Of a stretch of 64,000 nucleotides of DNA, positions 57,532-64,000 are shown in pieces (within the stretch, counting starts at the first letter, position 1; every line of letters begins with the position of its first letter). The stretch spans positions 270,692 to 334,691 of the forward strand of contig NZ_KE386795.1 in assembly GCF_000428745.1 (NCBI RefSeq), written 5' to 3'. The DNA is from Veillonella magna DSM 19857 (lineage in GTDB: Bacteria; Bacillota; Negativicutes; Veillonellales; Veillonellaceae). The notes under the pieces are model-generated. The model was not told the origin of the DNA. It did not search any database and was given only the letters and a program-made list of their open reading frames with translations. A program made the translations under genes and the position numbers.

Positions 57532-57650
57532 CGTTGTTTCCCACCGCCTTCGGTTGCGGTGGTGTGAGTCGGCTGTGAAGAAAGGATTCGCTGTATTGTT
57601 GGACAGGGGATAGTAACTGCTGTGGAGGATAATCGATTCATGCAGAGGGA
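57532..57650 (+). repeat. Duplicated CACCGCC block, copy 1
   Basis: This 119-nt block (TTGTTTCCCACCGCCTTCGG onwards, containing GTGAGTCGGCTGTGAAGAAA and GGACAGGGGATAGTAAC) recurs at 58812-58930 with about 80-85 percent identity by eye. Here CCACCGC and GCGGTGG form a stem that is broken in copy 2. It starts the long upstream region of an Rpn gene. Its function is unknown. Confidence 0.65.
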
Positions 57651-57778
57651 GACAAGAGAGCATGAACCATAGCCTCTACAGAAGAAGGAGCGTAAGCCCT
57701 ACTTTGCTTCACTGTACTCGGAATTCTAAAGGATTTGGGTGTGGTATAGGGGCATTGTTTGTAATAATCAACACAAAA

Positions 57779-57870
57779 AGCACGTAGTAGCACTGGAAGC
57801 ACGTTGTAGTACCGGGAGTGCGTAATACTACTGAGAACATATATTAGCACTGAGCGTAGAATAATGAACA
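57779..57870 (+). repeat. 18-19 nt tandem repeat array, copy 2 (Rpn1 leader)
   Basis: There are four to five units of 18-19 nt (AGCACGTAGTAGCACTGG and relatives), ending in GAGCGTAGAATAATGAA at 57852. It has the same design as the pilus leader at 15500. The 130 nt between the CACCGCC block and this array show nothing recognisable. Confidence 0.65.
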
Positions 57871-57891
57871 GCTGAGAAGTTAGACAGGAAA

Positions 57892-57926
57892 GCCGTACTC
57901 CTTCCTCGTATTATTACGGCAAGGAG
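57892..57926 (+). promoter_or_regulatory. SD-sequestering leader of Rpn1
   Basis: GCCGTA (57892-57897) pairs with TACGGC (57915-57920), and CTCCTT (57898-57903) pairs with AAGGAG (57921-57926), the Shine-Dalgarno. The arms interleave, so they form either a pseudoknot or a two-state switch. The identical sequence lies at 59022-59056. In the third copy (about 60251) CCTCCT pairs with AGGAGG instead, so masking is kept despite sequence change. Confidence 0.55.
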
Positions 57927-57933
57927 GGATTTT

Positions 57934-58203
57934 ATGATTACCAAACAACTTTCTTTTAAAGCGGATAGCATTCTATCTGATACGATAGACACAACATCGA
58001 ATACAACAACTATACCCGCAGATGAAGCTACCAACACTAATACCCATTTTTCTTACGCGTCACCTACTGGATCGTTATTAGTCCACGAAGATGTAATCGA
58101 TTACGAAACGCAATTAGCCTTGCGCGAGAAATGGAAGAACCTAACCATTACGGATAATTTTCTTTTTGAAAAAGTGATGCGCAACAAACGGGTTTACGCA
58201 TAG
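57934..58203 (+). pseudogene. Rpn-family nuclease, N-terminal fragment (Rpn1)
   Basis: The 89 codons open MITKQLSFKADSILSDTID, then a low-complexity Thr/Asn/Ala linker, then KWKNLTITDNFLFEKVMRNK, the conserved start of Rpn (RpnA-E, PD-(D/E)XK transposase-like) proteins. The frame stops where the family would continue into the nuclease core. The core is absent and two hairpin elements lie in its place. The remainder of the C-terminus appears at 58364-58732. Confidence 0.78.
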
Positions 58204-58205
58204 AA

Positions 58206-58268
58206 AGTAGACTATCAGTAACGAAAGCTCGGTCTATCGAAGAGCATTTCTTATACTGATAGTCTACT
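58206..58268 (+). repeat. Hairpin-family element E2 (forward)
   Basis: Outer perfect stem of 15 bp: AGTAGACTATCAGTA with TACTGATAGTCTACT. Inner stem GAAA-GCTC with GAGC-a-TTTC (one bulged A), loop GGTCTATCGAA. A pyrimidine tract CTCTTTTCTC follows. Confidence 0.88.
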
Positions 58269-58294
58269 CTCTTTTCTCTCCCTCCAGGGGAAAG

Positions 58295-58363
58295 AAGCGA
58301 TGCCCATATATCGCAAGAGTGTCATTCGCAAGACCTGACCTCTGAGATATATGGACATCGCTT
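58295..58363 (-). repeat. Hairpin-family element E3 (reverse)
   Basis: Outer stem of 17 bp with one mismatch: AAGCGATGCCCATATAT with ATATATGGACATCGCTT. Inner AGAG-t-GTCA with TGAC-CTCT, loop TTCGCAAGACC, the reverse complement of the forward loop type. The bulge lies on the opposite arm, as expected for the reverse orientation. E2 and E3 are separated by a small CTTTTCTCTCCC/GGGGAAAGAAG hairpin. Confidence 0.88.
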
Positions 58364-58732
58364 GTAAAAAATCTGTTTTATCTTTTACAATATATACATA
58401 CCCATGTAGTTCATGGTGACTTTGTAAAAGAAATTGATGAAGAATTAACTAATATAAAATTCAGTGAAACACAGGAGGTGGCCTATATGACCTACGAAAT
58501 GGAATTACTGGTGCGACATAATGATGGCATTCGTGAAGGAATCGCCATCGGACGTAAAGAAGGATTGAATCAAGGGCTAAAACAGGGGCAAGCCGTGGGC
58601 AGAAAATTTCAAGCACAAAAAATGGCCTTATCCATGCTAGAGGACAAGGCATCCATACCGTTGATTAGTAAGTATACCGGCTTAAACGAACAAGAAATTC
58701 TCAACCTCGCCAAAGAGCATAATCTGTTATAA
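58364..58732 (+). pseudogene. Rpn-family C-terminal fragment (Rpn1)
   Basis: The frame reads HGDFVKEIDEELTNIKFSE, then a helical region MTYEMELLVRHNDGIREGIA, IGRKEGLNQGLKQGQAVGRK repeats, and the C-terminal MALSMLEDKASIPLISKYTG/LNEQEILNLA helix pair. This matches the region after the nuclease core in Rpn proteins. A GTG at 58478 (after CAGGAGG) could start an 84-residue product, so the piece might still be translated as a small protein. Confidence 0.72.
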
Positions 58733-58750
58733 GCTAAAGAACTACCTTAT

Positions 58751-58794
58751 ACCGCCAAGATAGAGAGTAAGTATATTTTCTCTGTCTTGGCGGT
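58751..58794 (+). terminator. CCGCCAAG-type hairpin terminator, second copy
   Basis: ACCGCCAAGA pairs with TCTTGGCGGT with an inner AGAGA/TCTCT helix, followed by TTATTG. It is homologous to the hairpin at 56481. Confidence 0.75.
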
Positions 58795-58811
58795 TTATTG
58801 TACAGATAAAG

Positions 58812-58930
58812 CATTGTTTCCCACCGCCTTCGGTTAAGTTGGTGTGAGTCGGCTGTGAAGAAAGTAGTCATTGCATTGATGGACAGGCGATAGTAACGGC
58901 TGTGGTATATAATCGGTTAAGGAAGAGGGA
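58812..58930 (+). repeat. Duplicated CACCGCC block, copy 2
   Basis: Second copy of the block at 57532 at the same place relative to an Rpn gene. The right arm of the first hairpin has changed (AAGTTGG), so that stem is not conserved. Confidence 0.65.
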
Positions 58931-59000
58931 TTGTATTAACACTGAGAGCATGTATTAACACCGGGAGCATATATTAGCACTGAGCATAGAATAATGAACA
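58931..59000 (+). repeat. 17-19 nt tandem repeat array, copy 3 (Rpn2 leader)
   Basis: Three units of 17-19 nt (GTATTAACACTGAGAGCAT, GTATTAACACCGGGAGCAT, ATATTAGCACTGAGCAT) run into AGAATAATGAA at 58988. Confidence 0.65.
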
Positions 59001-59021
59001 GTCAAGAAGTTGGATAGGAAA

Positions 59022-59188
59022 GCCGTACTCCTTCCTCGTATTATTACGGCAAGGAGGGATTTTATGATTACCAAACAATTTACCAGGAAGGCTAATGGTA
59101 TTGCGTCTAATACAATAGACACAAATGCAGATGCAAGATACAATAATAACAAAGGAAGTGTATTGAATGAACACGGCGAAATATAAAT
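59022..59188 (+). promoter_or_regulatory. SD-masking leader and short upstream frame of Rpn2
   Basis: The leader 59022-59056 is identical to that of Rpn1. It is followed by ATG 59064, whose frame (MITKQFTRKANGIASNTIDT and on) stops after 41 codons at 59188, overlapping the actual Rpn2 start at 59167. This is the decayed original N-terminus, or by chance an upstream open reading frame. Confidence 0.5.
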
Positions 59189-59484
59189 TGCCAACTACAA
59201 AAGATTGGCATTATAGTAGGGAGTTAGATGTATCACGATTTTTAGTACATGATAAAACAAAGCTATACAATGCTTCGCAGTATCATATGCCAAAGTGGCA
59301 GGATGCAACGATTACTGAAAACTTTTTGTTCGAAAAAGTCATGCATAACAAACGAATTTGTAAGCGGCTCATCGAAAAAATTTTAGGCATTACCATTCAG
59401 TCTATCGAGTTTCCTGAAGCAGAAAAATCCATAACTATTCGTCGTGACAGTAAAAGCGTTCGTCTGGATGTATACGTAATATAA
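59167..59484 (+). pseudogene. Rpn-family nuclease, N-terminal fragment (Rpn2)
   Basis: The 105 codons include KWQDATITENFLFEKVMHNK, then CKRLIEKILGITIQSIEFPE and SVRLDVYVI, ending exactly where Rpn proteins place their first catalytic strand (LDVYV followed by a QxK-containing region). ATG 59167 follows AAAGGAAG. The catalytic core is missing and is replaced by hairpins E4 and E5. The C-terminal half resumes at about 59650. Confidence 0.8.
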
Positions 59485-59487
59485 AGT

Positions 59488-59557
59488 AGAGTCCTGTATA
59501 TAGGCATCACAAGTCAGGTCTAGCGAATGACGTTGTTCAACCTATATACAGGACTCT
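59488..59557 (+). repeat. Hairpin-family element E4 (forward)
   Basis: Outer perfect 17-bp stem AGAGTCCTGTATATAGG with CCTATATACAGGACTCT. Inner CAA-GTCA with TGAC-g-TTG (bulged G), loop GGTCTAGCGAA. CTTCTCC follows. Confidence 0.9.
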
Positions 59558-59579
59558 CTTCTCCCCGGTACTGGGAAAG

Positions 59580-59646
59580 AGGGATTCATAGATGCCGTAG
59601 ATGTGTCATTCGTAAGACCTGACCAGCGAGACATCTATGAATCCCT
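59580..59646 (-). repeat. Hairpin-family element E5 (reverse)
   Basis: Outer perfect 15-bp stem AGGGATTCATAGATG with CATCTATGAATCCCT. Inner TG-t-GTCA with TGAC-CA, loop TTCGTAAGACC. It is paired with E4 across a CTTCTCCCC/GGGAAAGAGG linker hairpin. Confidence 0.9.
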
Positions 59647-59649
59647 CGG

Positions 59650-59988
59650 AACGTTTTTTATTTCTTACAATACATTAACGGTCATGCACCACAAGGAAAG
59701 TTTGTCAATGAAATTGATACCGAAGTGGGCAAAGTAAAAGAAAGCAAAGAAATGGAGAAATCATATATGACATACGCAATGGAAATCGAAAGACACAGAC
59801 GAGAAGCGAAAAATATCGGAATCGCCATTGGACGCGAAGAGGGATTAGCTGCCGGTCGTAAAGAAAATTCACAAAAAATTGCCTTATCCATGCTTGAGGA
59901 CAAAGCATCCATAGCTTTGATTAGTAAATACACCGGCTTAACCGAACAAGAGCTCCATGCTCTCGCCAAAGAACATCATTTACTGTAA
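59650..59988 (+). pseudogene. Rpn-family C-terminal fragment (Rpn2)
   Basis: The frame reads YINGHAPQGKFVNEIDTEVG, KVKESKEMEKSYMTYAMEIE, IGIAIGREEGLAAGRKENSQ and ALSMLEDKASIALISKYTGL before TAA. The resumption point (FLQYINGH) is the same as in Rpn1, so both genes lost the same central segment. Last residues KEHHLL match KEHNLL of Rpn1. Confidence 0.75.
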
Positions 59989-59999
59989 CCCACATAACC

Positions 60000-60068
60000 A
60001 AGAGGGCAACTCATGTCTTAGCAGTCAAGTCTTACGAATGACATGCCTACGACATGAGTTGTCCTCTT
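60000..60068 (+). repeat. Hairpin-family element E6 (forward)
   Basis: Outer 18-bp stem AAGAGGGCAACTCATGTC with GACATGAGTTGTCCTCTT (one G-T pair). Inner GCA-GTCA with TGAC-a-TGC (bulged A), loop AGTCTTACGAA. TTTCCTTCTTC follows. Confidence 0.9.
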
Positions 60069-60096
60069 TTCCTTCTTCTTCTTTTATATATTCCTC

Positions 60097-60132
60097 CGCA
60101 AGACCTGACCTCTGAGCTATATGCGCATAGAC
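60097..60132 (-). repeat. Half hairpin element E7 (reverse)
   Basis: CGCAAGACCTGACCTCTGAG then CTATATGCGCATAGAC equals the right half of an E3-type element; the left half is missing. With E6 it preserves the forward-linker-reverse order of the other pairs. Confidence 0.7.
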
Positions 60133-60145
60133 TTTAATAACTACC

Positions 60146-60220
60146 CTGAAAGCATTAACTCTTGCTGAAAGAATTAACACTCACTGAAAGCATTAACACT
60201 GAGCGTAGAATAATGAATAG
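60146..60220 (+). repeat. 19-nt tandem repeat array, copy 4 (Rpn3 leader)
   Basis: Three 19-nt units CTGAAAGCATTAACTCTTG, CTGAAAGAATTAACACTCA, CTGAAAGCATTAACACTGA run into GCGTAGAATAATGAATAG. A masked ribosome-binding site follows (CCTCCT at 60251 with AGGAGG at 60272). Confidence 0.68.
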
Positions 60221-60283
60221 TTCAAAAATTAAATAGGACAACAATACTTCCTCCTCGTGTTTTTAATAGTAAGGAGGGATTTT

Positions 60284-60416
60284 ATGATTACCAAACGACT
60301 TTCTTTTAAAGCGGATAGCATTCTATCTGATACGATAGACATAACATCGAATACAACAACTACACCCGCAGATGAAGCAACCAACATCGATACTCATTTT
60401 TCTTACACACGCTCTG
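60284..60416 (+). pseudogene. Rpn-family N-terminal fragment cut by IS256 (Rpn3)
   Basis: MITKRLSFKADSILSDTIDI and the Thr/Ala linker match Rpn1 almost exactly (also at DNA level), up to THFSYTR, where IS256 copy 2 begins at 60417. Nothing of the rest of the gene is found after the element. Confidence 0.78.
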
Positions 60417-61389
60417 GGGAGTGTAAAATAGTTTGTGTAAACAGGTTAATATACTAGGCTCAATTATTCCCCTCATAATTGAGAAAACACATAGCAAGGA
60501 TGGTACTCATGACAAAACGTAAAGAAACTATACTAACTCCCGGTGAAAAATCGCTCAGCAAATTCTTGATAATTACGATCTAAAAAATACCCAGGATGTA
60601 CAAGATGCTTTAAAACAGGTGTTTGGCCCTATTTTTGAAGCTATACTAAAAGGTGAAATGCAAAACAAAGTGCTGGCCATGTATGCGCGCGGGATGAGCC
60701 AGCGTGACATTGCTGCAACCATTGAGAAGATATGTATGGATTCCAGCTCTCTCATGAACAAATTTCGAATATTACCGACTGCGTTATGGAAGAAGTAGAC
60801 CGCTGGCGTACGCGACCATTAAAGCCGTTTTATCCGTTTTCCTTCGTAGACTGCATCTATGTATCTATGCGGACAGAACGTGGCGTTCACCAGGTCGCTG
60901 TTTATGTGATGCTTGCTTACGACACCAATGGATATAAAGATGTATTAGGTCTTTGGATTAACGAAACGGAAAGCAAGCATGTATGGCGCTGTAAATGTGG
61001 AAGAAGCACGACGTGCGTTCGAAAAGTAAAAAAAGACTGGCAGGAGTATCCTGGTGCCATCGCTGTTTGGGAAAACAACTTTCAACACGTGGAACAGCTC
61101 TTCCACTATGGCAGTGCAGTACGAAAGGCAATGTACACGACCAACGCCATTGAAAGCGTAAATGCCAGTTTCCGCAAAGTCACGAAGAAAGGTTCCTTCC
61201 CTAACGAGGATGCTATTTTTAAAATTTTCTATCTTCGTATTCAGGAACTCTATAAGAAATGGACTTCACATCGTCTGGCAAACTGGGCAATGATCCGTAA
61301 CCAGCTGCTTATTGATGAACGGCTGGGACCTTTGATGGAAAAGTATGACAAAGATTTTTAAGAGTTTACACAAAATATTTGACATGCCC
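60417..61389 (+). mobile_element. IS256-family element, copy 2 (internally deleted)
   Basis: The element is 973 bp with the same termini as copy 1 (GGGAGTGTAAAATAG left, ATGCCC right) but lacks about 394 bp in two internal deletions. One lies between copies of AGCATGTATGG, which occurs twice in copy 1 about 210 bp apart; the other joins GCAAAA to CAAAGTGC over a 4-nt match. No clear 8-bp target duplication. Confidence 0.85.
60509..61361 (+). pseudogene. Defective IS256 transposase (copy 2)
   Basis: The reading frame is broken by loss of one A near 60549, by a two-base change near 60725 and by the two deletions. The segment with the second catalytic aspartate (SIDGVSGLEEG in copy 1) is gone, so it cannot be an active transposase. 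The C-terminal half is open from 60732 to 61361. Confidence 0.85.
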
Positions 61390-61425
61390 TATATAAACAG
61401 TCGTTTGTAAACGCGTGGAAAATTC

Positions 61426-61454
61426 TTGTTATCTCTATGCAAAAAGAGTATAAT
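61426..61454 (+). promoter_or_regulatory. Promoter of the adhesin gene
   Basis: TTGTTA (61426-61431), a 17-nt spacer and TATAAT (61449-61454). Start is expected near 61461, giving an unusually long leader of about 210 nt in which no protein gene is seen; a short GCGC/GCGC hairpin lies at about 61640. Confidence 0.7.
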
Positions 61455-61673
61455 CACGGTAGGAAATAGGGAAAATTTTTAGGCTTTGGGATTGAAATTT
61501 TGAAATTAATGGGTCGTGTATGCAAGAAAACGACAATAGAGTGATGTAATTTGATAAATGTGTGTGGAAATTAGCAAGATGTATGAGAGAAGAGGGTCCT
61601 TTACGGAAAAGTTTTTGTTTGATCACCGGTATTGTGAGCGCGAAGTGCGCATGTTTGAAAAAGGGGTCATCCT

Positions 61674-64000
61674 ATGAATAAGATATTTAAAGTTGTTTGG
61701 AGTAAAACGAAAAATTGTTATGTGGTTACGTCGGAGCTGGCGAAGAATCATACGAAGAACAACCAAACGAAAGCTGAGACGTCTGCAATAAGGCGTTTTT
61801 TTAGTGCTGCTTTTATTAGTAAACGCTGGAATACAATGACAGTCCGAGCGGTCGTGGCAGTGTTAGCATTAACCGGACTTACCGGTATTACCTTTAATGT
61901 GAGTGCAGCGGATACAGATGCTAACGCGAATCCAACAAGCGAACATTTTGTGTCGGTTAACTTTCAGCCGACTACGGTGTATAGCGGCGTGGCTTTTAAT
62001 GGCGATTATAAAACCTTTGCCACCAATGTGTATACGGCCTATGTAAATAAAATAGTGCAGTACGAAACAGCGATTGCGCAGAATGTGTACAATGGGACAA
62101 CTACCGATGCGGCTACGCTGGCTACTTACGCTACGGATTTGCAGAAGTATGAAACGGACTTGCTGAACTTAGGCTATAATCAGACGCAGATTAATGTCCT
62201 TAAAGTAAATAACATTAAAGGTATTACTCGTACATATGATAATGGTAAGTTAATTTTAACTGTTGATGCCAATGCGATGAAAACAGCCTACGCAGATGCG
62301 AATACGGCAACCGGCGCAGTAACATCGGCGCAGTCAAGTGATACGGATCAGACGGCGATAGATGATGCAACAAGCACTATGTTGGGGAGCAGCAACTATG
62401 ATAATAATCAGGCGATAGGCAAGCAGAGTATTGCTATTGGTTTTGATGCGTTGGCGGATGGAAGTTCTCCCAATGCGGTTGCGCTGGGAGCGAACACACA
62501 GATTACCAGTTCTGACTCTGCCGTTGCCCTAGGGGCGAATAATGCTATCCAAAAATCAAAAGGAGCTCTGGCGATGGGGAATAATGTCACCATATCCAAC
62601 TCTTCCGGTGCTATTGTTTTTGGTGATCGTGTAGCGGGAGGCGATGGTAAACTGTGGGCAGCTGTTACCGACAATGCAAAGGAATCGGTTGCCATCGGCT
62701 TAAATGCCTATACAAGTAATGCACCATATGCGGTAGCCATTGGTTCGAATGCTCGAGCTTATAATACGGGTACCAAAAGTGATGGGCAAGAGTCAGTTGC
62801 AATCGGTTATAATGCGAGAACAAGAAATATGTCCTATTCTATAGCTCTTGGTTCCAACGCACAGGCAGAAGATACGAGTAATACCTCTGCTTACGGTAAT
62901 AGTATCGCTATAGGTAGGCAGGCAACAGCAAATACTTCAAACTACTCGATTGCTATTGGTAGTGATCCAACACACCAACAGGGAGCTAATGCAACTGGCT
63001 CTACAAACTCAATTGCTATCGGTCATAAAGCTAAAGTAACTAATGCTACAGATTCTATTGCATTCGGAAGAGAGGCAAATGCAAATGGTAAAACAGGAGC
63101 TTTGGCAATAGGATCAGCTACAACAGCAAATTCGGATTACTCCATTAGTATGGGGTATAACACAAAGAATAATGGTACTTCTTCGATTGCGATTGGTAAT
63201 AATGTACAGTTTGCTAATACTAGTAACGAAAGTATCGTTATCGGTAATAACATAAAATTAGAAGGTGGGGGTAAAACATCTACCAGTTCTATTTTGATAG
63301 GTGGAACTGCTTCGGATGGCTCGCGACCATCTATTACAAAAGTTAATGGTGGTGATATGAACTATTCCGTAGTCATCGGTGCCGGCGCAAGAGTATCTGA
63401 TGCGCTACTGGGAACAGATGCAAAATATTGGATAAAAGGCATTGCTGATGAGACCGTTTTTCCTACTATGCAATCTGTTACTAATGATGATGACGGTATT
63501 ATCGGTGGTAAAGGCGAAGGTACCGCCGTAGGTAACTCTACTTGGGCTTCCGGACAAGCAGCGGCTTTTGGTAATAATGCCTATGCTTTGGGTCGTTCTT
63601 CGATTGCCATCGGTAATGACGACAATGCCGCTTATTATGACTCTCGATATAACGTATCAACCTATGATGCAGAGCATTACTATAATAGCTTGTATAAGCA
63701 GATGTTACTGCAAAAGTCTAATCCGTATGATGTAAATAGCTCTGTTAATGGGTATATATTAGATAAGAATGGTAATCTCATTCGAGCTAACGATAGTATG
63801 GGGCGTATACGATATTCTCCGACTATGGCAGTGGGACAAGGATCTATGGCTATTGGTTCTCGTTCCATGGCCTATGCGGATAATGCAACAGCCATCGGTG
63901 CATTAACATTCGCTATCGGGAAGGGTTCCACTGCCTTAGGTACCCTTACTCGTGCCGAAGGGGCTGCCTCTATGGCAATGGGGAATAACTCCTACGTATT
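61674..64000 (+). CDS. Trimeric autotransporter adhesin (YadA/Hia-like), N-terminal part
   Basis: Open from ATG 61674 to the window edge (775 codons, no stop). Residues 1-24 (MNKIFKVVWSKTKNCYVVTS) are an ESPR extended signal region, followed by a basic stretch and the hydrophobic signal core VVAVLALTGLTGITFNVSA with cleavage near residue 79. From about residue 240 on there are many SIAIG/AVALG/ALAMG head repeats spaced 14-30 residues apart, the left-handed beta-roll of YadA-type heads. The stalk and the C-terminal membrane anchor must lie beyond the window. It mediates surface adhesion in a cell with an outer membrane. AAAGGGG precedes the ATG. Confidence 0.93.
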   Translation, partial: MNKIFKVVWSKTKNCYVVTSELAKNHTKNNQTKAETSAIRRFFSAAFISKRWNTMTVRAVVAVLALTGLTGITFNVSAADTDANANPTSEHFVSVNFQPTTVYSGVAFNGDYKTFATNVYTAYVNKIVQYETAIAQNVYNGTTTDAATLATYATDLQKYETDLLNLGYNQTQINVLKVNNIKGITRTYDNGKLILTVDANAMKTAYADANTATGAVTSAQSSDTDQTAIDDATSTMLGSSNYDNNQAIGKQSIAIGFDALADGSSPNAVALGANTQITSSDSAVALGANNAIQKSKGALAMGNNVTISNSSGAIVFGDRVAGGDGKLWAAVTDNAKESVAIGLNAYTSNAPYAVAIGSNARAYNTGTKSDGQESVAIGYNARTRNMSYSIALGSNAQAEDTSNTSAYGNSIAIGRQATANTSNYSIAIGSDPTHQQGANATGSTNSIAIGHKAKVTNATDSIAFGREANANGKTGALAIGSATTANSDYSISMGYNTKNNGTSSIAIGNNVQFANTSNESIVIGNNIKLEGGGKTSTSSILIGGTASDGSRPSITKVNGGDMNYSVVIGAGARVSDALLGTDAKYWIKGIADETVFPTMQSVTNDDDGIIGGKGEGTAVGNSTWASGQAAAFGNNAYALGRSSIAIGNDDNAAYYDSRYNVSTYDAEHYYNSLYKQMLLQKSNPYDVNSSVNGYILDKNGNLIRANDSMGRIRYSPTMAVGQGSMAIGSRSMAYADNATAIGALTFAIGKGSTALGTLTRAEGAASMAMGNNSYV

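Noticed and set aside
58206-60132. Integron attC sites
   Set aside because: The elements have variable stems like attC, but lack the GTTRRRY/RYYYAAC core sites, no integrase is seen, and the loop is conserved, whereas attC conservation lies at the base.

Overview
The window reads as chromosome of a diderm Firmicute of the class Negativicutes (Veillonellaceae-type; no genus is claimed). The gene order is Firmicute: a DUF1385/YqhQ end, then prfA-prmC-ywlC-ywlE-rpiB-glyA-upp, then a cggR-gap-pgk-tpiA-gpmI-eno operon. The cell nevertheless has an outer membrane: LPS-core glycosyltransferases of WaaE, heptosyltransferase, GT8 and GT25 type, an O-antigen ligase, EptA-like enzymes and a trimeric autotransporter adhesin with an ESPR signal.

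Layout. 1-13.7 kb: translation termination, tRNA modification, one-carbon and uracil salvage genes, then CggR-controlled lower glycolysis. 13.8-15.4 kb: a gamma-glutamyltranspeptidase-family enzyme. 15.5-24.2 kb: a compact type IV pilus/type II secretion-like operon (two ATPases, platform protein, prepilin, peptidase, three minor pilins, PilM/N/O-like proteins; no secretin in the window). 24.3-34.2 kb: aroK, pfkA, a MacA/MacB-type exporter, a NirJ2-like radical SAM protein, thioesterase, Nudix, deoB, quinone reductase, MFS. 34.3-42 kb: hpf, leuS, dCMP deaminase, a DUF4143 ATPase and a sulfatase-fold envelope transferase.

42-53 kb is an AT-rich LPS-core locus. A GT2-GT8-GT9 cassette occurs twice, separated by waaL and an IS256-family element. 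The first GT8 copy carries two frameshifts. GT25 and EptA-like genes follow.

53-61.4 kb is accessory DNA: a frameshifted OLD-type ATPase/TOPRIM gene next to a protein with phospholipase-D-like HxK and GSSN motifs (a possible two-gene defence unit), transposase remnants, a small winged-helix protein, three decayed Rpn-family (PD-(D/E)XK) genes and a deleted second IS256 copy. From 61.7 kb to the window end runs a large YadA/Hia-like adhesin.

The most unusual signals are non-coding. (1) A family of about 65-75 nt hairpins has unrelated outer stems but a conserved 11-nt loop (GGTCTWNCGAA), a compensated 4-bp closing stem and a conserved single-base bulge. Six are complete and one is half; two opposite-orientation pairs replace the nuclease core of two Rpn genes. 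(2) A leader is shared by the pilus operon and all three Rpn genes: an 18-19 nt degenerate tandem repeat, a GAGCGTAGAATAATGAA box, and an upstream segment complementary to the Shine-Dalgarno.
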